DNA from: Sulfurisoma sp. | Lineage (GTDB): Bacteria > Pseudomonadota > Gammaproteobacteria > Burkholderiales > Rhodocyclaceae | Reading direction: 5' to 3' | Length of the DNA: 46,079 bases | Assembly: GCA_030691075.1 (NCBI GenBank) | Contig: JAUYFI010000096.1 | Span: 1-46,079 of the forward strand | Part shown: piece after piece, positions 9,248-19,393 of the stretch | Layout: every line of letters starts with the position of its first letter | Numbering within the stretch: position 1 is the stretch's first letter | Made by a program: the position numbers and the translations under genes | Notes under the pieces: model-generated | Database searches by the model: none | What the model saw: only the letters and a program-made list of their open reading frames with translations | What the model was told of the DNA's origin: nothing

Positions 9248-10049
9248 ACGCCAGCGCGTCGGCGAGGCGCACGTAGTCGGCTACCGACAGTTCTTCCGCC
9301 CGCGCCGTCGGCGTGATGCCCAGCGCGGAGAGCCGATCCTCGGTTATCAACTCGCGCAGCGTATTGCGCAGCATCTTGCGACGCTGCGAGAACGCCGCCA
9401 TCACCACGCGAGCAAAGACTTCTTCGTTTTTCGCCGTGGCGCCAGTCCCACGGGGATTTCCCTCGGTCACGCCGAGTCTTTTCGGAATCAGCCGCACGAT
9501 GGCCGAGTCGACCTTGGGCGCGGGACTGAAGGCACCCGGCGGCACCACGAACAGCCGCTCCATGTCGAAGCGGTATTGCAGCATCACCGACAGCCGGCCA
9601 TAGTCCGTGCCGCCCGGCGCGGCCACCATGCGATCGACCACTTCCTTTTGCAGCATGAAGTGCATGTCGCGCACGCGGTCGGCAAACCCGGCAAGATGGA
9701 ACAGCAGCGGCGTCGAGATGTTGTAGGGCAGATTGCCGACGATCCTTAGCCGCTCGCCCAGCGCCGCGAAATCGAAGGCCAGCGCATCGCCCTCGTGGAT
9801 GACCAGGCGCTCGGGCGGGTAAGTCTGCTTGAGCCGCGCGATCAGGTCGCGGTCGATCTCGACGACATGCAGGCGCTCGACGCATTCCAGCAGCGGCGTG
9901 GTCAGCGCGCCCAGGCCTGGGCCGATCTCGACGACCAAATCGGCCGGCTTCGGCGCAATGGCCGCGACAATCTTGCGGATGATGCCGGGGGAAACGAGGA
10001 AATTCTGGCCGAAGCGCTTGCGCGCCGCATGCCCCTGATGGATATTCAC
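9246..10049 (-). CDS. ksgA: 16S rRNA adenine-1518/1519 dimethyltransferase KsgA/RsmA
   Basis: Dimethylates two adenines in helix 45 of 16S rRNA late in 30S assembly. The 267-residue product starts with GTG at 10049, and this GTG overlaps the pdxA stop (GTGA). Motifs are KRFGQNFL, the SAM-binding [10 protein letters not shown] (residues 41-50) and catalytic NLPY (106-109). The C-terminal helical domain contains [11 protein letters not shown]. Residues 190-207 (KRLGVTEG followed by [10 protein letters not shown]) are encoded by a copy of the dispersed repeat. In relatives this stretch is a short variable loop, so the repeat has lengthened a surface loop without breaking the gene. It is the last gene of the lptD-surA-pdxA-ksgA unit. 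Confidence 0.97.
   Translation of the reverse strand: MNIHQGHAARKRFGQNFLVSPGIIRKIVAAIAPKPADLVVEIGPGLGALTTPLLECVERLHVVEIDRDLIARLKQTYPPERLVIHEGDALAFDFAALGERLRIVGNLPYNISTPLLFHLAGFADRVRDMHFMLQKEVVDRMVAAPGGTDYGRLSVMLQYRFDMERLFVVPPGAFSPAPKVDSAIVRLIPKRLGVTEGNPRGTGATAKNEEVFARVVMAAFSQRRKMLRNTLRELITEDRLSALGITPTARAEELSVADYVRLADALA
9432..9482 (-). repeat. Dispersed repeat, 24-bp-core form (copy 3, inside ksgA)
   Basis: Read on the minus strand it starts AAAAGACTCGGCG. A 24-bp core follows, starting TGACCGAGGG and ending CCCGTGGGA, and then CTGGC and GCCACGGCG. The copy spans 51 bp, a multiple of three. In ksgA it encodes KRLGVTEG followed by [10 protein letters not shown]. Confidence 0.8.
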
Positions 10050-10981
10050 GCCGCGCGGCGCCCGGCCATGTCGAACGCCGCCTCGACCGCGGCGAACAGA
10101 CTGGTCGGGGACGCCCTCCCGCTGCCAGCCAGATCAAGCGCCGTGCCATGATCGACGGAGGTGCGGATGATCGGCAGGCCCAGCGTGACGTTGATGCCCT
10201 CGTCGAAGGCGGCGTACTTGAGCACGGCCAAGCCCTGGTCGTGGTACATCGCCAGCTGCGCGTGCGAGCCGTCCAGGACCTTCTTTGTGAACAGCGTGTC
10301 GGCCGGCAGCGGGCCGACCAGGTCCATGCCCTCGCCACGCAGTTTTTCCAGCACCGGCGCGATCACCTCGATCTCCTCGCGCCCCATGTGGCCACCCTCG
10401 CCGGCGTGCGGGTTGAGGCCGGCGACGAGGATGCGCGGCCGCGCGAAGCCGAACTTGCCGGAGAGGTCGGCATGGAGGATGCGGATCGTCGTTTCCAGTT
10501 CGGCCGGCGTGATGGCGGCTGCCACGTCTTTCAGCGGCAGGTGGGTCGTCGCCAGCGCCACGCGGAGATTCGCGCCGGCGAGCATCATCACCACGCGCCT
10601 TGTTCCGGTCTTCTCGGCGAGGTATTCGGTGTGGCCGGTGAAGGCGATGCCGGCGTCGTTGATGACGCCCTTGTGCACCGGCGCGGTGACCATCGCCGCG
10701 AACTCGCCGGACTGGCAGCCGGCCAGCGCCGCGTCGAGCAGGTCGAGCACGTAGCGCGCGTTGGCGGAGTCCAGCCGCCCGGCGGTACACGCCGCGCGCA
10801 GCGGCACATGGCGGATGTCGAGGCCGGCTGTCGTCAGGCCGAGCGCGGCGGCACGGGCCGCCAAGAGGTCGCGATCGCCGAGCACGACGATGCGCGCGGG
10901 GAATGCCTTGGCGGCAAGCGCCAGGCAGATGTCCGGGCCGATGCCCGCCGGCTCGCCGGCGGTCACCGCGATCACCGTCAA
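10046..10981 (-). CDS. pdxA: 4-hydroxythreonine-4-phosphate dehydrogenase
   Basis: NAD-dependent oxidation of 4-phosphohydroxy-L-threonine in pyridoxal-phosphate synthesis. I choose the TTG at 10981 because conserved sequence begins right after it ([16 protein letters not shown]). A GTG at 10975 is nearly as good, and no ATG is available near the conserved start. The open frame continues upstream into surA, but that part is unconserved. The 311-residue product shows the three metal-site His motifs [17 protein letters not shown] and MYHDQGL. The start follows the surA stop by 1 bp, and the stop overlaps the ksgA start, so translation is coupled at both ends. Confidence 0.95.
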   Translation of the reverse strand: MTVIAVTAGEPAGIGPDICLALAAKAFPARIVVLGDRDLLAARAAALGLTTAGLDIRHVPLRAACTAGRLDSANARYVLDLLDAALAGCQSGEFAAMVTAPVHKGVINDAGIAFTGHTEYLAEKTGTRRVVMMLAGANLRVALATTHLPLKDVAAAITPAELETTIRILHADLSGKFGFARPRILVAGLNPHAGEGGHMGREEIEVIAPVLEKLRGEGMDLVGPLPADTLFTKKVLDGSHAQLAMYHDQGLAVLKYAAFDEGINVTLGLPIIRTSVDHGTALDLAGSGRASPTSLFAAVEAAFDMAGRRAA

Positions 10982-10982
10982 A

Positions 10983-12299
10983 TCACTTGTCCTCGAGCCG
11001 GTACTCGACGTAGGCACGGTCGCGCATCTGGCGAATCCAGTCCTGGTAGGCCTCGTCGGCCTTGCGCTCGCGCAGCGCTCCGCGGGCAACCAGGCGGCGA
11101 CGCTCGGGCGTGGCTTCCTCGGTGCGACGCTCCTGCACCTGGATCAGGTGGAAGCCGAACGGCGAGTGCACCGGCTGGCTGATCTCGTTGATCTTCAGTG
11201 CATCCATGGCCTTCTCGAAGTCGGGCACGGTGTCGCCCTGGTAAAGCCAGCCGAGGTCGCCCCCCTTGGCGGCGGACAGGTCGTTGGAATGCAGCCGCGC
11301 CAGCTCGGCAAAATCGCCGCCGTTGTCGAGACGCTCCTTCAGGCCGACCAGCTTGCGCCTCGCCTCGGACTCCGACACCAGCTCGTTCACCTTGATCAGG
11401 ATGTGGCGGGAGCGGGTCTGGCGCAGCGCCGGCACGGCCAGCGTGCCGCCCTGGCGGCCGAGCAGCTTGACGATGTGAAAGCCGGCCGGGCTGCGCAGCA
11501 GGCTGCTCGCCTCGCCCGGCTTGAGATTCTTCGCCGCGTCGGCGTAGAGGCTGGGCAGGCGGTCGGCCGGGCGGGCGCCCATCGAGCCGCCGGTCAGCGC
11601 GTCGGGCGCGTCCGAAAATACGGCGGCTACCTTGGCGAAGTCCTCGCCGGCGCGAATCTGCTGCAGCGCCTGTTCGGCGCGGGCGCGGATCTTGGCCAGT
11701 TGCGGCGCCGTGGACTGCTCCGGCACGCGCACGATGACGTGGGCGAGGTGCACCATCTGGGCTTCGCTCCCCTGCGCTTCGGCGCTCGCCAGATAGTTGT
11801 CGACCTCGCCCTCGGAAATGACGATGCGATTATCGACCTCGCGGTCGCGCAGCCGGGCGATGGTCATCTCCTCGCGGATATCCTCGCGGAACTTGGCCCA
11901 GACGATGCCGTCGCGCTCGAGCGCCGCCTTGAAATTCGCCGGCGACAGGCGGTTGCCCTCGGCGACGCGGCGCAGCGCCGCGTCGACCTCGCCGTCGGCG
12001 ATGCGCATGCCGGTCTCCCTGGCGAACTGGACCTGCACACGGTCGATGATCATGCGCTCGAGCAACTGCAGCTCCAGCACGTCGCGCGGCGGCAGCGGGG
12101 TGCCCTGGCCACGCAGCTGCCGCTCGACCGCCACCAGCCGCGAACGCAGTTCGTGCAGGGTAAGTGCCTCGTCATTGACCACGGCGACGACGCGATCGAC
12201 TTCGATGGGTCGGGACGCTGCCCCCGGTGCCTTCTGTGCCTGCGCGACGCCGGCCACCAAAGTAAATGCCACGATCAATGCCTGAAAAAATCGTTTCAC
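10983..12299 (-). CDS. surA: Periplasmic peptidyl-prolyl isomerase and chaperone SurA
   Basis: Chaperone for outer-membrane protein precursors, including LptD, in the periplasm. It starts with GTG at 12299 with GGAG 7 nt upstream. The nearby ATG (12304) is followed almost at once by a stop. The 438-residue protein has a signal peptide ([22 protein letters not shown]). It continues with the SurA N-terminal domain ([15 protein letters not shown]), then two parvulin-type PPIase domains (around [14 protein letters not shown] and [10 protein letters not shown]), each with a GFHI/GFHL motif. It lies 12 bp after lptD, the classical neighbour and client. Confidence 0.96.
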   Translation of the reverse strand: MKRFFQALIVAFTLVAGVAQAQKAPGAASRPIEVDRVVAVVNDEALTLHELRSRLVAVERQLRGQGTPLPPRDVLELQLLERMIIDRVQVQFARETGMRIADGEVDAALRRVAEGNRLSPANFKAALERDGIVWAKFREDIREEMTIARLRDREVDNRIVISEGEVDNYLASAEAQGSEAQMVHLAHVIVRVPEQSTAPQLAKIRARAEQALQQIRAGEDFAKVAAVFSDAPDALTGGSMGARPADRLPSLYADAAKNLKPGEASSLLRSPAGFHIVKLLGRQGGTLAVPALRQTRSRHILIKVNELVSESEARRKLVGLKERLDNGGDFAELARLHSNDLSAAKGGDLGWLYQGDTVPDFEKAMDALKINEISQPVHSPFGFHLIQVQERRTEEATPERRRLVARGALRERKADEAYQDWIRQMRDRAYVEYRLEDK

Positions 12300-12311
12300 T
12301 GCATGCTCCGT

Positions 12312-14642
12312 TCAGTTCGCGGCGAATACCGGGTCGGCCGTCGGTTGGTTGATACGACCATAGCCCGGAATATTGCGCTTGAGAAGTTCCAGCGGATTCG
12401 ACCCGATGCGCGAGAAACCGTTCAACTCGATCTGGACATAAAAGGCGGTGTTGGAATTGTTGTCGGTTGTGGCGATGCGTTGTGCCACGGCCCGCGCCAC
12501 CCAGCAACCACCATCATATTCGACTCCGCCAACGGATTCGATGACGCGGCCGTCGCGGGTCGAGTAGTTGTAGCGGCCGACACCATGCCAGCCGCCCCGG
12601 ATCGGCCACTGCGCCGAAACGTCGAACTGGCCGATCTGGTCGACCGTGTAGCGATAGCCGGTGTTGATCACCTTGCCCGGTTCGGGCTGGAAGCGGCCGT
12701 TGATGTTGAAGCGCTCGGTTCGGTTGTCGCGCGGGTTGTACTGCCAGCCGGTGTCCAGGAACATCCGATGGGCGATCTGCCCGGACAGCGAGGCCAGCAG
12801 GTCGGCGGTGCGACCGCTGCGCGGCTGCTCGCCCGGCAACGTCACCGTCTGGTCGCGGAAGTAGTAGCGCTGACCGACGCCGCCGCGCAGAAACTCCGTG
12901 CCGGTGCCCGGATCGATCAAGCGCGAAGTTACCATCGCCGTCAGCTGGTCGGCGTCGCCGACGCGGTCGTTGCCGGCATAGCGGTTCTCGGTGAACAACT
13001 GCGTGACATTGAAGTCGGCCAGTGCCGTATCGAACACCGGTACCTTCGTCTGGTCGCGGTGCGGAATCCTGACGTAGTAGAGCCGCGGTTCGAGCGTCTG
13101 CGCGATATCCTTGCCCAGCCAATCGATGTTGCGCTCAAGGGCGACGCCCGCATCGATGCTGGCAATGGGCAGGGCGCGATCAAGGTATTTCGGCGTGCCG
13201 ATCGCCTGATGGTCGAGCGAATAGCGCGTCGCATGCACGCCGATCTTCGGCGTGACGTAGAAAGCCGCCGCCTGCAGCGGCAGCCCGATTTGCGGATAGG
13301 CCATCCAGCGCTGGCCGGTGACGCTGGTCGGATGGCTGAAATCGACATACTCCGCGGTGGCCGACAATCCCATGCCCAAGGGAAGATCGGGACGGTTCAT
13401 CGAGAAACTGACCTGGGGCAGGCGCTTGTACAGTTCGGGCAGGCCGATCTGCCCCGGCGTCTGCGGCGCCTGATAGCGCAGGGCATTGACGCTGGCATTC
13501 CACCAGCCGCCGCCGTAGTTGAGGATGCCCTGACGCAGCAGGTAGGTCTGTGCCGTGATGGCGAGACGGGTAGACAGGTCGCCGAAGTAACGGCTGTCGG
13601 AGACCCCGTTCGCGTTGAGAGAACCGGAAAATCCATGGCCGAAGTTCTGGTTGTGCAGTACCGAATAGGCCCAGCGCGTGTCGCCGTAAATCTTGTCCTC
13701 GGGCATGTACTGGCTGTTCCACTGGCCATTGTAAGTCTGGCCGAGATAGCGGAATTCGGTATTGAGTTGCGTGCCACGCTTCTGGATCAGGCGCGGCGCG
13801 ATGGTCGCGTCCATGTTGGGCGCGATGTTCCAGTACCAGGGCTGGGTGTAGTCGAGGCCGCCCTGGCTGGTGGAGCCGAAGGTCGGCGATAGCAGGCCGG
13901 TCTTGCGCTGGTTGTTGAGCGAGAACGACAGCCACGGCGAATAAAGGATGGGCACGCCACCGAATCTGACGACTGCATTCTTCGCCTGTCCCACCTCGCG
14001 GTTGTAGTCGAGCGCCAGTTCGTCCACCTCGGCGAACCAGTCGCGGCTCTGCGGGCTGCAGGTGCTGTAGGTGGCCTTCTCCATGCGGTAAAGTCCTTCG
14101 CCCTCGAAGTTGATGCGCGCGGCCTCGCCGGAACCGGGCACCGGTGCTTTCCCCGGCGCCGCCTGGCCGATCATCAGGCGTGACAGCGAATACTGCGGCT
14201 GCTCGAAATAGCCGACGTTGTCTTCCAGCCTGAGCCGCATTTTCGGCCCGCGCACCACATCCTGGTCGCGCCTCAGGATGACATGGCCGGTGGCCTCGAC
14301 CTCGTCCTCGTTCGGCCGGTAGACCAGGTGATCGGCATCGACCGAACGTCCTGCCGTGCGCATCTCGACGGCGCCCTCGGCGATGGTCTCGACGTCCTGG
14401 GTGCCGTGCATGCGGTCGGCCGAGATGAAGCTGGGATAGTTCTCGCGGGCGTCGCGGCTGCGCGGCAGCATGCGGCCGCTGCCCCGCAACACGGGTTCCG
14501 GCAGGGGGGCGAGCAGCGCCGCATCCACGACCAAGGGCTCCATGGCCGCCGCTGGCGGCCGCGCTTCGTCGGCGGCGAAAAGCGGACTGGCCAGCGCGCA
14601 GCCGGCCAGCCAGATCAGGTTCGCACGCAGGAAATGCTGCAT
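12312..14642 (-). CDS. lptD: LPS-assembly outer-membrane protein LptD
   Basis: Forms the outer-membrane translocon that inserts lipopolysaccharide, with LptE. The ATG at 14642 starts MQHFLRANLIWLAGCALASPLFA, a signal peptide. The open frame extends further upstream without conserved sequence. The 776-residue protein has an N-terminal OstA-like domain (AVEMRTAGRSVDADHLVYRP region) and a C-terminal beta-barrel. Beyond the signal peptide I see one Cys in STCSPQ and one in GGCWVAR. Escherichia coli LptD has four, so this protein could form only one of the two interdomain disulfides. It heads lptD-surA-pdxA-ksgA and is divergent from amgK. Confidence 0.96.
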   Translation of the reverse strand: MQHFLRANLIWLAGCALASPLFAADEARPPAAAMEPLVVDAALLAPLPEPVLRGSGRMLPRSRDARENYPSFISADRMHGTQDVETIAEGAVEMRTAGRSVDADHLVYRPNEDEVEATGHVILRRDQDVVRGPKMRLRLEDNVGYFEQPQYSLSRLMIGQAAPGKAPVPGSGEAARINFEGEGLYRMEKATYSTCSPQSRDWFAEVDELALDYNREVGQAKNAVVRFGGVPILYSPWLSFSLNNQRKTGLLSPTFGSTSQGGLDYTQPWYWNIAPNMDATIAPRLIQKRGTQLNTEFRYLGQTYNGQWNSQYMPEDKIYGDTRWAYSVLHNQNFGHGFSGSLNANGVSDSRYFGDLSTRLAITAQTYLLRQGILNYGGGWWNASVNALRYQAPQTPGQIGLPELYKRLPQVSFSMNRPDLPLGMGLSATAEYVDFSHPTSVTGQRWMAYPQIGLPLQAAAFYVTPKIGVHATRYSLDHQAIGTPKYLDRALPIASIDAGVALERNIDWLGKDIAQTLEPRLYYVRIPHRDQTKVPVFDTALADFNVTQLFTENRYAGNDRVGDADQLTAMVTSRLIDPGTGTEFLRGGVGQRYYFRDQTVTLPGEQPRSGRTADLLASLSGQIAHRMFLDTGWQYNPRDNRTERFNINGRFQPEPGKVINTGYRYTVDQIGQFDVSAQWPIRGGWHGVGRYNYSTRDGRVIESVGGVEYDGGCWVARAVAQRIATTDNNSNTAFYVQIELNGFSRIGSNPLELLKRNIPGYGRINQPTADPVFAAN

Positions 14643-14714
14643 CGGAGAAGGGCGGCGGTAAGAGGTAACGGCACACTCGCCAGGCGAGGTGCCGGGAGCC
14701 AATGGTGCCAATGA

Positions 14715-14731
14715 TAGAATTTGCGATTCTA
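14715..14731. promoter_or_regulatory. Candidate divergent -10 elements between lptD and amgK
   Basis: TAGAAT at 14715-14720 and its exact inverse, reading TAGAAT on the minus strand at 14731-14726, are separated by 5 bp. Each resembles a sigma-70 -10 box pointing at amgK or lptD. I see no good -35 at standard spacing, so this is tentative. If real, the amgK start cannot be the ATG at 14702. Confidence 0.35.
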
Positions 14732-14752
14732 CCATCCGCCCTACCCCGCCCC

Positions 14753-16428
<1,676 letters not shown>

Positions 16429-16467
16429 TGGCCCCCCACGCTCGCAAACCCGGCTCGCTGCCCCCCA

Positions 16468-16523
16468 CCCCCAGAGGGGGCAAGCTGCTTATGCCTCCTT
16501 GGGGCGGCCCGGCGGAGGCATAA
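16468..16523 (+). repeat. GC-run inverted repeats between murU and pepP
   Basis: CCCCC at 16468-16472 pairs with GGGGG at 16476-16480. A 10-bp perfect stem follows, TTATGCCTCC at 16489-16498 with GGAGGCATAA at 16514-16523. It ends 8 bp before the pepP start. It looks like a REP-type extragenic element. Termination is possible, but no T-run follows. Confidence 0.6.
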
Positions 16524-16531
16524 TCAAACCC

Positions 16532-17842
16532 ATGGACACCTCGCCGTTCCGGAGCCGCCGACTTTCCCTGCTTGCGCGCATGGGCGAAGGCGTGGCCATC
16601 ATCCCCACCGCGCCCGAGCGCGTGCGCAATCGCGACACGACCTTTCCCTACCGCGCCGACAGCTATTTCCATTACCTCACCGGTTTCCCCGAACCGGAGG
16701 CGGTGCTGGTGCTGATAGCAGGCGGCACCCCGCGGAGCATCCTCTTCTGTCGCGACAAGGATGTGGAAAAAGAAATCTGGGACGGCTTTCGTCATGGTCC
16801 CGAGGCCGCGCCCGCCGCCTTCGGTTTCGACGCCGCCCATTCGATCAGGGAACTCGACGCCAAGCTTCCCGAATTGCTCGCCAACCAGCCCGCGCTCTGG
16901 TTCTCGCTCGGCCACGACGCCGCCTGGGACGCGCGCATCGCCGCCGCGCTCAACGCCGTGCGCGCGCAGACGCGCAGCGGCAAGCGCGCCCCCGCCGCCA
17001 TCCGCGACGTGCGCGCCGCGCTCGACGAGATGCGCCTGGTCAAGGACGCACACGAGATCGCGCTGATGCGCGAGGCCGCGGCCATCGCTTGCGATGCCCA
17101 CCGCCGCGCCATGCGTTTTGTCGCAGCGGGCAGGTTCGAATACGAAATCGAGGCCGAATTCCTCCACGAGTTCCGTCGCCGCGGCAGCCAGTTCCCCGCC
17201 TACTCGCCCATCGTCGCCGGCGGCGCCAACGCCTGCGTGCTGCACTACGTCGACAACAATCGCGAACTCAGGGATGGCGAGCTGCTGCTGATCGACGCCG
17301 GCTGCGAGGTCGACGGTTACGCCAGCGACATCACCCGCACCTTTCCGGTCAATGGCCGCTTCTCCGGCCCGCAGGCCGATGTCTACAGTCTCGTGCTCGA
17401 AGCGCAGCACGCCGCCATCGCCGCCATCAAGCCCGGCGCCACGTTCCACGATCCGCACGCCGCCGCGGTCCGCGTACTGGCCCGGGGCATGATCGACATG
17501 AAACTGCTCGAAGGCAGCGTGGACGGCGTGATCGAATCCGAAAGCTACAAGCGCTTCTACATGCACCGCACCGGCCACTGGCTGGGGCTGGACGTGCATG
17601 ACGCCGGCGAGTACAAGGACGGCGAGGAATGGCGCGTGCTCGTCCCCGGCATGACGCTGACCGTCGAGCCCGGCTGCTACATCCGCCCGGCCGACGACGT
17701 GCCGCAAGCCTTCTGGAACATCGGCGTGCGCATCGAGGACGACGCGCTGGTGACGGCGGAAGGCTGCGATATCATTACCGAGGACGCACCGAAGAAGATC
17801 GCCGACATCGAGGCGTTGATGCGCGACGCCAAGCATGCCTGA
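16532..17842 (+). CDS. pepP: Xaa-Pro aminopeptidase (aminopeptidase P)
   Basis: Cytoplasmic metallopeptidase that removes N-terminal residues preceding proline, in the M24 'pita-bread' fold. The 436-residue protein starts at the ATG at 16532. The N-terminal creatinase-like domain contains FPYRADSYFHYLTGFPEPEA. The M24 metal ligands are visible: Asp in IDAGCEVDGYASDITRTFP (two), His in RTGHWLGLDVHD, Glu in VEPGCYI and Glu in GVRIEDD. Length matches the family. Its end overlaps the following UbiH-type gene by 8 bp, a pairing often seen because both sit in ubiquinone-related clusters. Confidence 0.96.
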   Translation: MDTSPFRSRRLSLLARMGEGVAIIPTAPERVRNRDTTFPYRADSYFHYLTGFPEPEAVLVLIAGGTPRSILFCRDKDVEKEIWDGFRHGPEAAPAAFGFDAAHSIRELDAKLPELLANQPALWFSLGHDAAWDARIAAALNAVRAQTRSGKRAPAAIRDVRAALDEMRLVKDAHEIALMREAAAIACDAHRRAMRFVAAGRFEYEIEAEFLHEFRRRGSQFPAYSPIVAGGANACVLHYVDNNRELRDGELLLIDAGCEVDGYASDITRTFPVNGRFSGPQADVYSLVLEAQHAAIAAIKPGATFHDPHAAAVRVLARGMIDMKLLEGSVDGVIESESYKRFYMHRTGHWLGLDVHDAGEYKDGEEWRVLVPGMTLTVEPGCYIRPADDVPQAFWNIGVRIEDDALVTAEGCDIITEDAPKKIADIEALMRDAKHA

Positions 17843-19010
17843 TGCGAGCGAAGCGAGCCTGACCAGTCGCCCCCTTCCCCGGGAAGGGGGACGGGGGGAT
17901 GGGGGCAATGGAAGTCGCTCCGACCATGGCAACCGCAAGGTTGCCATGGTCGGAGGGGGCCCCGCCGGTATGGCGCTGGCCCTGGCCTTGCACAAGCACG
18001 GCATCGTCGCCGAAATCTTCGACGCCCGCGAACGCGGCGCCGCCAAAAACGACAAACGCATCCTCGCCCTTTCCGCAGGCAGCCGGCAGATCCTCGAACG
18101 CATCGGCGCCTGGCACGGCATCCCCGCCACCGCCATCGACACCATCCACGTCTCGCAGCAGGGGCGGCTAGGCCGCACGCGTCTCGCCGCCGGCGATGAA
18201 GGCGTACCGGCGCTGGGCTACGTGCTCGCCGCCAGCGAGCTTGCCGCGGTTCTGGACATCGCGGTCGCGGCGGCAGGCATCGTGTACCGTGAAAAGGAAA
18301 AAGTCGGCGCTGGCGGGACGGCAAGTTACGCCCTCACTGCCTGGGCCGAAGGCGCAGTGGCCGACGCCGACGCCATCGTTCGCGACTACGGTCAGTACGC
18401 CGTGCTGTGCACCGCCACCACGCGCGAACCGCACCGCCACGTCGCCTGGGAGCGCTTCACGCCCGACGGCCCGCTGGCGCTGCTACCGTTCGGCAATGAA
18501 TACGCCGTCGTCTTCACCTGCGCGGCCGAGCAGTCGTCGCAACTCGCCGCGCTCGACGACACTGCCTTTCTCGCCCGCCTCCAGACACAGTTCGGTAAGC
18601 GTCTCGCCTTCACCGCCGTCGGCCCACGCGTCGGCTACGCCCTCGGCCTGCGCTACCGCGAACACGTCGTCGCTGAACGCCAGGTGTGGATCGGCAACGC
18701 CGCCCAGACGCTGCACCCGGTCGCCGGCCAGGGCTTCAACCTCGCGCTACGCGACATCTGGGAACTGGCGCGTACCCTCGCCGATGCGCCCGACCCCGGC
18801 GACGCCGTGCTGCTGGCGCGCTACGCCGCCAGCCGCCGCCTCGATCGCCGTGCCGTCATCGGCTTCACCGACGGTCTCGTGCGCGCCTTTTCCAACGATT
18901 TCCCGCCGCTCGCCCACGCCCGCGGCGCCGGCCTGCTGGCCCTCGACCTGCTGCCGCCGGCGCGCTCCTTCGTCGCCCGTCGCATGATGTTCGGTGCCCG
19001 CGCCTGGTAG
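17835..19010 (+). CDS. ubiH: UbiH/COQ6-family FAD-dependent ubiquinone-biosynthesis hydroxylase
   Basis: Flavoprotein monooxygenase of the UbiH/UbiF/VisC family, which hydroxylates the ubiquinone ring. The exact ring position is not certain from sequence. The ATG at 17835 overlaps the pepP stop. FAD motifs are VGGGPAGMALALAL (about residues 39-52), NDKRILALSAGSR, and the C-terminal GNAAQTLHPVAGQGFNLALRD. The first 34 residues are unlike the family and come from two inverted repeats, one of them a 17-bp perfect hairpin. The ATG at 17946 would avoid them but cuts the first beta-strand. Residues 156-163 (KVGAGGTA) come from a dispersed-repeat copy. The gene is otherwise intact. Confidence 0.9.
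   Translation: MPDASEASLTSRPLPREGGRGDGGNGSRSDHGNRKVAMVGGGPAGMALALALHKHGIVAEIFDARERGAAKNDKRILALSAGSRQILERIGAWHGIPATAIDTIHVSQQGRLGRTRLAAGDEGVPALGYVLAASELAAVLDIAVAAAGIVYREKEKVGAGGTASYALTAWAEGAVADADAIVRDYGQYAVLCTATTREPHRHVAWERFTPDGPLALLPFGNEYAVVFTCAAEQSSQLAALDDTAFLARLQTQFGKRLAFTAVGPRVGYALGLRYREHVVAERQVWIGNAAQTLHPVAGQGFNLALRDIWELARTLADAPDPGDAVLLARYAASRRLDRRAVIGFTDGLVRAFSNDFPPLAHARGAGLLALDLLPPARSFVARRMMFGARAW
17870..17890 (+). repeat. GC-run inverted repeat in the ubiH leader
   Basis: CCCCCTTCCC at 17870-17879 pairs with GGGAAGGGGG at 17881-17890 with a single central base. Further G-runs follow. It resembles the G/C-run hairpins at 43730-43780 and is translated as part of the ubiH leader if the ATG at 17835 is used. 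Confidence 0.65.
17918..17955 (+). repeat. 17-bp perfect hairpin with GCAA tetraloop at the ubiH start region
   Basis: Positions 17918-17934 pair perfectly with 17939-17955 around GCAA, a GNRA-class loop. The 3' arm is the conserved coding sequence for VAMVGG. The 5' arm is its inverted copy, so the structure looks like a local inverted duplication. In mRNA it would enclose the alternative ATG at 17946. Confidence 0.8.
18298..18322 (+). repeat. Dispersed repeat, short form (copy 4, inside ubiH)
   Basis: It reads AAAAAGTCGGCG, then CTGGC, then GGGACGGC. It encodes KVGAGGTA in the ubiH frame and has no core insert. Confidence 0.8.
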
Positions 19011-19036
19011 GAACGTTCAACCTATCGAAAATAGTA

Positions 19037-19302
19037 ATGACATCTGCCGCGCAAGATGGAGATACACCGAAAAAAGATCATGCCATCGAGGATGCTGCGC
19101 ACCATTGTCGACAAGAGCAGTGCCAGTCGCTTGGTGAAATTCTGTTGGTCGACGCTCTCACTCGAACCCGGCGAATCTACGCCGAGGCCGGGGTATCGGA
19201 CTGTTCGCGGATGCCATCGACGCCGCCGCCGGGTACTACCGGCGTTTTGGATTTGTCCCGGCACCAGGCAATCATCTGTTACTGTTCTTGCCTGCAGGGT
19301 AG
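19037..19302 (+). pseudogene. Relic of a GNAT-family acetyltransferase toxin
   Basis: In one frame the DNA reads SLGEILLVDALTRTRRIYAEAG. At about 19191-19200 the homology shifts frame and continues GLFADAID, AAAGYYRRFGFVPAPG, then NHLLLFLPAG and TAG at 19300-19302. This matches the C-terminal half of TacT/AtaT-type GNAT toxins, which acetylate aminoacyl-tRNA. The catalytic-fold N-terminal part is not recognisable, and no DUF1778 antitoxin gene is visible. The frame break makes it non-functional as read. The remaining part of this 383-bp gap (19303-19393) holds nothing I can identify. Confidence 0.7.
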
Positions 19303-19393
19303 CGGCGCTTCAGGATAAGCGTGGCACTCCGGCGAGCCGTGCAAAGCGAGCCCCGGATGGGTCTGGGGAGAGGCCGGCTCGGTTGCCGCCGCC

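Noticed and set aside
10761-13892. A 1043-codon open frame on the plus strand opposite pdxA, surA and lptD
   Set aside because: It is antisense to three well-conserved genes, has no recognisable domain and reflects GC-rich codon bias.
19303-19393. A small gene between the GNAT relic and phoU
   Set aside because: There is no convincing start, ribosome-binding site or conserved sequence.
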